Notes under the pieces: generated by a model | Databases searched by the model: none | The model's input: the letters and a program-made list of their open reading frames with translations, nothing else | What the model was told of the DNA's origin: nothing | Virus record (IMG/VR): IMGVR_UViG_3300006929_000092 | Location: 1 to 26,802 of that record | From: a virus | DNA: 26,802 nt | Strand: one strand, 5' to 3' | Made by a program: the position numbers and the translations under genes | Shown here: positions 15,487 to 24,700 of the stretch, piece by piece | Layout: every line of letters starts with the position of its first letter | Position numbering within the stretch: the stretch's first letter is position 1

Positions 15487-15897
15487 ATGAAATTAAATAT
15501 ATTACCATTAACCGCAACAGACTACGATAATATTCTATGTGGCTGGTGGAAAGATTGGAGATGGACACCTCCATCAAAGGAGTTTTTACCTGATAATGGA
15601 ACGGGTGGTTTTATAGTTTATGATAAGGAAACTCCTATATGTGCGGGTTTTATGTATCTAACTAACTCAAAAGCAGCATGGTGCGACTGGATAATATCTA
15701 ATCGTCATTATAAAGAAAGACAAAACAGAAGGGATGCATTAGAGTTATTAGTAAAAACTATTAGTGAAGAGGCAGAGAAAAAAGGAAATAAATATATTTA
15801 CGCATTAATTAAAAACAAACCATTGATTGAAGTATATAAGAAAAACAATTTTGTAGAAGGAAGTACTTATACTCATGAGATGATAAAAACAATATAA
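15487..15897 (+). CDS. GNAT-family N-acetyltransferase, phage type
   Basis: A 136-residue protein with the size and layout of a GNAT acetyltransferase, which moves an acetyl group from acetyl-CoA to an amine. The core strand block is GGFIVYDKETPICAGFMYLT, followed by AAWCDWIISNRHYKERQNRR, a helix (ALELLVKTISEEAEKKGN), then YIYALIKNKPLIEVYKKNNF. The usual Q/RxxGxG/A loop is replaced by RHYKERQNRR, so cofactor binding may be unusual. The opening LPLTATDYDNILCGWWKDWRW is recognisable from phage homologues. It is the only enzyme-like small protein in a block of structural genes. It has its own near-leaderless promoter, which suggests separate timing. The substrate is unknown: a host protein, a virion protein or the cell surface are all possible. 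Confidence 0.78.
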   Translation: MKLNILPLTATDYDNILCGWWKDWRWTPPSKEFLPDNGTGGFIVYDKETPICAGFMYLTNSKAAWCDWIISNRHYKERQNRRDALELLVKTISEEAEKKGNKYIYALIKNKPLIEVYKKNNFVEGSTYTHEMIKTI

Positions 15898-15898
15898 T

Positions 15899-16831
15899 AT
15901 GGCAGCAGTAACAGCAGCAGTAGTAGGTATCGCCTCAGCCGGCGCCTCTACTTATATGAGTTTTTCTAACGCGGCTAAAGCAAAAAGAGAAGGAGATGCA
16001 GCTAAGGATGCAGCAAGTAAAGCTATGGCGGACGCTAAGAAAAAAGCAGAAACAGATTTTTATGAAGGACTAAGCGTTCCTTTAGATGCTTATGAAGCAG
16101 AGTTTGAAAACAACTTAGCAGTAGCTCAGCAAAGCACAGAGGCTCTTCAAGAGGGGGATGCCAGAGCTTTAGCGGCAGGTGTAGGAAGAATAGGAGCGAC
16201 ACAGGCGGATCAAGCAGAGAAAACTCGTATTGCTATGGGAGAACAAATCTCTGACCTTCAAGCTACTAAAGCGCAATCTAAAGACGCTGTCAATCAGCAG
16301 TTATTACAAATGGATGTGGCTAATGCGAAAGAACAAAAACAAATTGCACGTGATTCAGAGGCCGCAAGAGCAGCTTCAATTCAACAAGGAATACAAAGTG
16401 CAGGATCTATGGTAACTCAAATAGGAAAAGCCGCCCCGTTGTATGGAAAAAAAGGTGGAGCACCTACTCCAGGAACATCCAGTGCTTTTGATAGTAGTAA
16501 TATAGACCTTTCTAAAGGTGGGTTGACTACTAATCAGTCTGCTTTTTCTAATCCATCAAGCGTCTTGGGAGATCCTCAGATGAATTTTAGTTCTTTTACT
16601 CCTAATTCATTTAATGATCTTTATGGTTCGGATAGAAGATTAAAAGAAAATATTAAACTAATAGGACAATCTCCAAGTGGTTTAAATATATATAGCTTTA
16701 AATATAAGAATGAAGAAGGAATATATCAAGGAGTTATGTCAGATGAAATTGATCCAACCGCAGTTATTAGAATAGGGGAATATGATATGGTTAATTATTC
16801 TATGCTTGATGTAGAATTTAAAAAATTATAA
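15899..16831 (+). CDS. Probable internal virion protein with C-terminal S74-type chaperone domain
   Basis: A 310-residue protein with three parts. Residues 1-25 are a hydrophobic Ala/Gly/Val stretch (AAVTAAVVGIASAGASTYMS). Residues 25-175 are an Ala/Lys/Gln/Glu coiled coil containing TDFYEGLSVPLDAYEAEFE, a layout I recognise from internal virion proteins of marine phages. Residues about 190-243 are disordered. Residues 244-310 begin SDRRLKENIKLIG and continue NIYSFKYKNEEGIYQGVMSD, the signature of the Peptidase_S74 intramolecular chaperone, which trimerises and cleaves itself off before the Ser of SDxRLK. Here the domain is short (67 residues). The gene starts 1 base after the acetyltransferase stop. 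The internal-protein role is inferred. Confidence 0.72.
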   Translation: MAAVTAAVVGIASAGASTYMSFSNAAKAKREGDAAKDAASKAMADAKKKAETDFYEGLSVPLDAYEAEFENNLAVAQQSTEALQEGDARALAAGVGRIGATQADQAEKTRIAMGEQISDLQATKAQSKDAVNQQLLQMDVANAKEQKQIARDSEAARAASIQQGIQSAGSMVTQIGKAAPLYGKKGGAPTPGTSSAFDSSNIDLSKGGLTTNQSAFSNPSSVLGDPQMNFSSFTPNSFNDLYGSDRRLKENIKLIGQSPSGLNIYSFKYKNEEGIYQGVMSDEIDPTAVIRIGEYDMVNYSMLDVEFKKL

Positions 16832-16832
16832 A

Positions 16833-18710
16833 ATGGCAGTAGATCCAACTAAAGCAAAGCGAAATATAAATTTCGATACGTTTGCTCAAGAAAAAGAAGG
16901 GAGTAGAATAAATTGGTTTGAGCAGGCTAAAACTATTAGTGATGCTTTTACGGGTGTAGCTACCGATCGTCAAGAAAGAAAGGATGCTATTGATGCAGAC
17001 ACTAAAAAGAATTTAGATGCATTAAATGAGTTAGACCAAATGGATAACAAGACGTTAATGGATATGACCATTGACGGAGCTAACAATGCAGCTAATGCTA
17101 TATATGAAGCAGAACAAAAAATGAAAAGAGGAGAGTTAAGACCTCAGGACTTTCAGAAATTAAAGAATAATATAAGCTCAGGGTTTACACAGTTTCAAAA
17201 GAATGCTAAGAGTTGGGATGAAGATTTTAAAAGATACAGTGAGAGAATGCAAGGCGGGGAGTCCAGTACTTTAGAACAATACTTAGGTGAGAGAATGGAA
17301 TCTTTTGGTAACCTTAAAAATTTACAGTTAGTTACTAATCCTGAAACAGGGATGTTAGCTTTTGGGCGTATAGATGAAAATGGCAATTTACTTACAGGCC
17401 CGGATGATTTAATTAGTATGAACCGGATGACTGCTATTAGTAAGCAGGAAATTAATAAAATAGATGTAGGAGCAGCAGCTGTAGGGGCAGTAGAAGAATT
17501 AGGAACATTTATAAAAGCAGGTAATGCAGGCACAATGGATGTAGATGGTATGGGTCCACGTGCTGTAGTTACTATTAAAGACTTTATGCAAACTCCTCAA
17601 GCTGATAAATACATTACAGACAAAGCTAATGAACTTTTAAATGCTCAAGGAAACTTTTCTATTGGAAGTGTACTGGCTGACAACGGAGTTCAGAATAGTT
17701 TAGGTGAAGAATATAGAGCTGGAGATCAAGCTGCGTTTGACAAGTGGGCATCTGATAATCCTAACGCTGACCAATCTCAAAACCCTGTAATTGTAATGGG
17801 GTATAAGGAGAACGGAGTAGTAGTAGAACCAGCGCTTACAGATGGGCAAAAAGAAAGAGCATTGACTTATGCTAAAGACCAAATCAAAGCTGGCTTAGAT
17901 AATGAAGTAAAAGCTACTGATAATACTTTCCAATACAACCAACCAAACGCTGCTAATATTGCTGCCGGTAGAGCTGATGAGAAAGAGCTTGATTTAGGAA
18001 AGAATGTTAATATGATGGTAACAGGTGACGCACGAGAAGCAGAGTCTGCAATGCAGTATTTAGTTTCGGCAAGTAATGGTAATATTTCAAGTATTGAAAA
18101 AACATCTGATGGAATTGTAATTAATTATCCAAATAAAAAACCGATGACTATAAGCACCAAAGGAAAGACTTCCGACGAGGCTATGCGAGAAGTATGGAAA
18201 GGTGTGGGTATGAATACGGAGTATGATTCTTACGTAAGAAAAGGTGGTGATATAGGAAAGACAGTTACTTATGATGCTGTAGGTGTAGGTGGCCCAGAAG
18301 CATTAGTAGAATATGATTCTAATACTAATGTTCGTAATGAAGATGGAGATGAGGTTAGTGCGGTGGATTGGGTTAACAAATCTTCTTTAGGGAAAAGTTT
18401 AAATAGCATGAATGATTCTAACGCTGAGGTGACTCAAGTGTTCACTGAACTTATTAGTAAACCAGAGTTTTATCCGAAAGGAATTGGAGGGGGTAAAGTA
18501 GAAATGGATGGAGATAATATGACCTTTACTATTGGTAACACTCCATATGATTTAGGAGATGTGTTTGCGATGGAAACATCTGATATAGTACAAGCAATGC
18601 AAAAAAGAATCCAAATGGAAGTAGATAAGGCTAATAAAGGAGGGGGTGTTGGTGGAGATAATACCGGAGGTCAATTTAATTCTCCTACCACACCAACCGA
18701 AGAAACATAA
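16833..18710 (+). CDS. Probable internal virion protein, function unknown
   Basis: A 625-residue, hydrophilic and largely helical protein. It begins MAVDPTKAKRNINFDTFAQE and continues through a coiled-coil-like region (residues 45-110, many Asp/Lys/Ala/Leu). The C-terminal 25 residues are Gly/Asn/Thr-rich and disordered (GGGVGGDNTGGQF, then TPTEET). No catalytic motif or membrane segment is visible. Being between an internal-type protein and the giant cargo-like protein, it is probably part of the contents of the capsid. I do not recognise a named family. Confidence 0.7.
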   Translation: MAVDPTKAKRNINFDTFAQEKEGSRINWFEQAKTISDAFTGVATDRQERKDAIDADTKKNLDALNELDQMDNKTLMDMTIDGANNAANAIYEAEQKMKRGELRPQDFQKLKNNISSGFTQFQKNAKSWDEDFKRYSERMQGGESSTLEQYLGERMESFGNLKNLQLVTNPETGMLAFGRIDENGNLLTGPDDLISMNRMTAISKQEINKIDVGAAAVGAVEELGTFIKAGNAGTMDVDGMGPRAVVTIKDFMQTPQADKYITDKANELLNAQGNFSIGSVLADNGVQNSLGEEYRAGDQAAFDKWASDNPNADQSQNPVIVMGYKENGVVVEPALTDGQKERALTYAKDQIKAGLDNEVKATDNTFQYNQPNAANIAAGRADEKELDLGKNVNMMVTGDAREAESAMQYLVSASNGNISSIEKTSDGIVINYPNKKPMTISTKGKTSDEAMREVWKGVGMNTEYDSYVRKGGDIGKTVTYDAVGVGGPEALVEYDSNTNVRNEDGDEVSAVDWVNKSSLGKSLNSMNDSNAEVTQVFTELISKPEFYPKGIGGGKVEMDGDNMTFTIGNTPYDLGDVFAMETSDIVQAMQKRIQMEVDKANKGGGVGGDNTGGQFNSPTTPTEET

Positions 18711-18721
18711 ACAGAAGAATA

Positions 18722-21700
18722 ATGAATGAAGAAGCTATCACAGCCGGCTATGAGTATTTTGTTAAGACAGGATATGACGGTACTATTGAAGAGTATAAAG
18801 AGTTGCTTAACACTAATTCAGAAGCTGTTAATGCCACGTTTAAATACTTTGTAGACACAGGGTATAATGGTACGGTAAATGAATTTGTTACCTTAATGGG
18901 TGTCGGTGAAAAAAAAAATCTCGTTGGTCCGCCTACTGGAGAAGAGGAAGTTATGGTATCAGATACCGAAGTGGAAGTGGAAGAACCTGGTACATCGGAG
19001 CCTTCTCTTCAGACTAACCAAGACCCTATTGTTGAGCAGCAATTACAGACTGAAAATTTAATATCCCCTGAAACTTTTTCTTTAGAAGCAGATGCATCAG
19101 TGGAAAGTTCTGATGATAACACCGGAGATTTCTTTGAGCAATCCTTACAAAAAATTAATGCTGACCTTATAGATGAAGAAGAGCAAACTGTTGTTCCTTT
19201 AATGAATTATCATTTTAAAGATTACGGTTTTGAATTTGAAACAACAGGATTACGTGACGCGATGAAAGTCACTGCGGCTAATGACAAATCAATTATTATA
19301 GATTTAGATCCGGCTACTGGAAATTTATTAGGTTTTGAAAGTAAAGGAGCTGATAAGTTAACTCAATTTTTAAAAGAAAATAGAGAGGAAAGTAATCAGC
19401 TAAACCAAATAGAAAAGGGTTATATTCAAAAGAGACAAAAAATTCAGACCGTTAAAGGTGCTGAAGAAGCAATCAAAACTTTTCAGAAGGAGACTCAGGT
19501 AGTGAGAGATGATATAAGTAATTACATAAAAGCTAAAAGTTTTTATGATCAAAACAATTTACAGGATAGAGATCCTAATGAAATAATTTATGTAGAAGGC
19601 CCTGATGGAAATCAAATGTCTACTACTCCTTTACAGTTAAAAGAAAACATATTAAAAGAAGAAGCTCGAATTACCCAAGCTCAGGAGAATTTAGTTGTTA
19701 AAGGAAAACAGTTAGATGAACATGTAGGAGAATGGTATGATATGCGCTCAGATCAAGGCGGGATATGGGGTTCTTTTTGGAATGCATTATTAGATGGAAC
19801 AGCCAGGGTAGTTACGCAAAATGTAAATCGTCTTATAGATCTTGGTACTTTTGCGGGCCCTTTAGAGGGATTTGTGGTGTCGCCCCAAACCTATAAAAGA
19901 AAAGTATTAATGAAGGCTAAGGAAGCGGGAGTCTTAGGGGATACTTATACAGATGAAAGAATAGAAGAGATCTTAAAGAACCCTGAAGAGTTTGAAAGAA
20001 TAAAACAAATAATTAAAAATGCAGTGGTTACCGAAACTACAGGCGTCAACCCTTTAATTACTAAAGACGGTGTGCCTCAACCTACTTCAACTACTACTTC
20101 TTTATTAGATGATATAGAAAAAGAAATTAGAGATGAGGCTCGTAAAGAAGTAAAATATGACAGAAAGGCGGGTGAGGAAAGGGTAGAAAATCCCTTCTCT
20201 CGTTTTGCTAATGATCCGCGGTACGATCAGAATAAAGGGATGCTTGAAATGACTCGTAAGGGTTTACGTGAAACAGTGGGATATAAAGATGTGACTCCCG
20301 AGTATACTGCGGAAACTAAAAAAGGTTTTTGGGGAGGAGCTTTAATCGGAGTGACTGAATCTATACCAGCTATGTTAGGCCCTACTCCTATTCGGGTAGT
20401 GAATATGATATCACAAGTTGAAGATCATATCAATGAAGAGATGGAGAACGATCCGGATTTTGATAACGTAAGTGAAGCAGAAAAAGCAATGTTTACTATA
20501 CCATTAGGAATTGTAGTAGGGGTGTTAGAAAATGTAGGATTAAGAAATGCTTTAGCTCAAAAAGGTGTAGCCAGTAAAATTTTATTAAGAGTTTATAAGA
20601 GGCATGGAAAAAACATTACCGGAAAAAGTTTTAGAGAGGTAGTTAAAAAGGAAGTAAATAGTATGATTGGTCAAGGATTGTTAGTTGTAGGTGCGGGGGG
20701 ACTGGCGGAATTTGAAACAGGATTAGCGCAAGAAATGGCAGATATAGGATTTAAAGAAGCTTATAATGCTATTAAAGAAAAAGATATGTTCCGTACTCCA
20801 GAGGATTTTTATGAAGGAGCAAAGCAAGTACTCAGGGCTGGAGCTCAAGAGATGATTGGAGGATTTGTAATTGGAACCGCTCCAGCTGTTGCAGTAGCAG
20901 CATCTAACGGAGACTTTACTACTTTAGATAAAGGGGTTTTTGAAATGTTTGAAGAGATCCATAATGAACCAATAGTAAGAGATGCGTTTGTTGAAAAAAC
21001 AAAAGAACGTATATTAAAAAATGAGCTAACTAAAGAGGAAGCAGAGAAATTAATTTCTGATTATGACAAAACAGTAGGGGTTATGAATCAGATACCATCT
21101 GATTTACCTACAGCTCAGAAGAAAAAGTTGTTAGGAAACCTCTTAAGACAGCAAGAGTTAAATTCTGAAATAGAATTATATAACAAACAGCTTACTAAAA
21201 AACAACAAGCAGAATTACTTCAGTTAGAAAATGAAGTAGAAGGAATATTAAGAGAAGGAGATGTTGCAATCCAACAAGAAAAAACAGAAAGTGAGTTAAA
21301 TACTCAAGCAATAAATGAATTAAAAGAGGAGGGTATTGAGAACCCAACTCCTGAACAAATTAAAACTAAACGAGATGCCATTCAAGAGTCAAGCCCAGAG
21401 AGCGTGGATGTACAAGTACAAACCCAAGATGGCGGAGCAGTGGGAGATGGAAACACCCAGACGACCATTACCGAAGAGAGTAGCCAAGAAGAACAAACCG
21501 ATCTTGATCCGACAACGCAAAAGGAAGTAGAAGATTTAACCTCTATAATTAACGAGCAAACAGGCGTTCAAGAGGAAACAGAAACTGAAACCACCACACA
21601 AGAAACTACAACTAAAGGTGTAGAAGTAGATAGTGAAAACAATAATGTAACTATAGAAAAAAGTGATGGTACAAAAGTAACATTACCAGGTGTAAGTGTA

Positions 21701-24700
21701 AGTGAAAATGTAAGTGTAACTGAAACGGCAGGAGATCCTACGGCTGTAAGAATACAAAACTCTTTATTAAGGCAAGCCAAGAATGCGGGTAAGGCTATAG
21801 CTAAATTAATACCTCAGGCTAATATTGTTGTTCACGCTACAGAAGACGCTTATAATCAAGCAGTTAGCGCTGCTAATAAAGGAACTCGAGGAACATTCTC
21901 GACGGTTACTAACACTATTCATATTAATGCTCCTAAAGCTAATACCAGAACGGTAGCTCATGAGGTTATGCACGCAGTGCTATTAAAGAAACTGGGAATC
22001 AATGCAGACTTTAGTAAGGTTACAGGAAGAATGTTAAAGGCAGTAAGCAAAGGAATAAAAGACCCACAGCTTAAAAAAACTATTGAAGCATTTGCTGCTG
22101 ACTATGATACCAAAGAACAAAATGAAGAGCAGGTATCTGAGTTGTTTGGATATTTATCTGCAGCTTATACTAAGTTAGACGGTCCAACTAAAAGTATAGT
22201 AAAGAGATGGTTACAGAAAGCAGCTAAAGCTGTTGGTTTACCTGTTAATATAACAGAGTTTACTAAGGAAGAGGCTGATATGATTGACTTCTTCAATACA
22301 GTATCTAAGAAAGTAAGAGAAGGAACAGAAGTTACAGAGGGAGATATAGAAGTAATTCCAGGAGAAGTGGTAGAAGATGCTGAAGGACCTGTCCCTGAAA
22401 ATATTCCTGATGATGGTCCGTCCATTGATTTAGAGAAAACAGAAAAAGCACAAACAGATAGAGGTGGTATTGATTTAAAGAAAATAAAACGTGGTTCTAT
22501 TAATGATCTTAGTGGAGTTAATGCTTTTGTTTTTGCTGCAGACCAGGCTACTTATGGTAATATAGAAAGTCCATCCGGAACTAAGTTTATGTTTAACGGA
22601 GGTTACTTATATCCTTATGGCTCTGAGTCTCAAGGAAGTAATGCTGCTTGGGTGTTTGCTAATGAGACAGCTGCTAATAAAGTTTTAAATAAAGCCAAAG
22701 AGAGTGACGGTGTAGGACTTGTAATGTCTCAAGTATCCACTGGTATAACAGGTAATCTACAGTTTTATGATTTTGTAAATGCAGAGATTGCTAATGCTGT
22801 AGAGAAAGGAGCTTCTCCTAAAGAACTTATTAGTTATATAAATGAAAAATTAAAACTCACTAAAGTTGCGAAAGGATTAAAGGCTAAAGGATTGCCTGCG
22901 CAAATTAGTAGTTTAGAAGAGTTTCAAACCTTATTAGTTCCTTTAAACTTTGAACAACGAGGAAGTTTTAATCAGACTTTTTTAAGTAAAGATTCTTATG
23001 ACCAATTTGGCATATCCCCATTTGCACCTTTAAAAACTGTACCTACTAATTTACAGGATGTTGTTAACGATCCATCCCTTAGAAATGTAAAGTATGGAGA
23101 CATAGTCTCAGCCATAGAGTTTGATCAAGGCGGTAAACCTTTTAAATTAAATGAAGGTGATCCAGGATATCATCCTGCATACCCTTGGGCATTACCTGGT
23201 AAGCCTATGATGGTATTTAATAATGCAGTAGACGTTAGAAAGGTTTATCCAAAAGCAAAACCAAAGGGAGAAAAGACTAACCAAACTCCTATAGGTAAAA
23301 GAACGAAGCCATTAGCTGCTCGTTCTGCGATGGGTGGTCAGTATGTGGCTAAGGTTCCTAAAGATATTAATGTAGAGGGAGCTCCAATAAAAGAGAAAGC
23401 ACAGAAGGCTTCAGTAGATAAACTTGCTAAGATGTATCAGATGAAATCTAATGGTATTATCTGGCCCCAAGGAGTTGATCCTAATGCTTTAAATGCGTGG
23501 GCGAATGCTTTAGGTTTTACCGTAGAAAGAACCAGAGGAGATAAAGGACAAACTACTTCTTATAAACTTAAGAAAGACGGAAAAACATATAAACCTACTC
23601 GAGAAAAAGCACAAAGAAATGTAGATGAAAAATCGCAAAAGACTTTTAATAAGTTTGACACGCCTTTAGAAATTATTAACAGCGCAAGAGAGTTAAACTT
23701 TACGGATGCTGCTATTTTAGACTACCTTACCAGAGTCAGAAAGTTTACTAAGACTGAGGTAAGAGAGTTAATGAAAATAAACGCAGATCTTTTAAGTGTT
23801 ATACCACCATCATTAGGAAATATAAAAGGAGGTATGAAAGCAGGTGTTAAATTATTTCAAAAAGTATCTAACTTCTATAATAAATTACAAACGAAGAATG
23901 CAAAAGCAAAAGTAAAACTTACTGAGCAAGAGATGATGGATGAGGCAATGGAGTTTTTACGAGAACAGGCAGGATATAAATCAGTAGCAGAACCAGGCAT
24001 AAAAGGAATGTCTACTGAACAATCTATTTTAATGATTGATATAGCCAGAGCTTTAGGAGGAAGACAAAGTACAAATCTAAATCAGGCTATTCGTAATGCT
24101 CGTATAATATTAAAGGCTAAAACTAAAGGGCAAAAACAATTAAAGAAAGTTCAAAGAGAGCTGAGAAACTTTATGCGTAAGACATTACCTAAAGATATAT
24201 ATACTAAGCAAGAAGCCCTTAAGTTAATGCGAAAAATTGAGCAAGCCAATAATGATAACATTCAGGAAATAATGAATGAGGTAATGGAGTTTGCTGCCGA
24301 AAAAAATAATGTAAGATTAGAGGCTTCCATTCAAGAATTGTTAGATCCTAAAAAAACAGTTAAGAAAATTAATAATATTCTTAAAGGAGTTAAGATAGAT
24401 GAAGATACAAGAAAGAGAATAGCATCTATTAAGAAAAGAATAGAGAAGGGAATTAAGACAACTGAAGACGAAGTTGTTAAATATATAGCAGAGTTACAAC
24501 AAGAGTATAATGAGATTAATGAAAAACCTGTTAAGCTGGAAGGAGATTATACTGCTATGGCTGACTTACAAATTGTAATGAATATGGTAAGTGCTTCTAA
24601 TTTAATGGGTAATAATGATCTTACAAAAGTTAATGTGCTGGCGAGAGTGGAGGCAGAGTTAAAACAAATGATTGTAACAGGAAGAACAATGTTAAAAGAT

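Noticed and set aside
16230-16415. A 61-codon forward frame inside the S74-domain protein gene.
   Set aside because: Its protein has no recognisable pattern, unlike the one at 21375, and it sits in a region where the main frame encodes a well-formed coiled coil; most likely a shadow.
21691-21719. Short direct repeat TGTAAGTGTAA spaced by 18 bases.
   Set aside because: It encodes a repeated Val-Ser stretch in a disordered linker and is too short to claim a regulatory or mobile role.
21568-21780. A reverse-strand frame rich in Ser/Val/Thr under the giant gene's linker.
   Set aside because: It mirrors the repetitive Thr/Glu/Val linker; no gene in the window is on the - strand and no promoter is seen.
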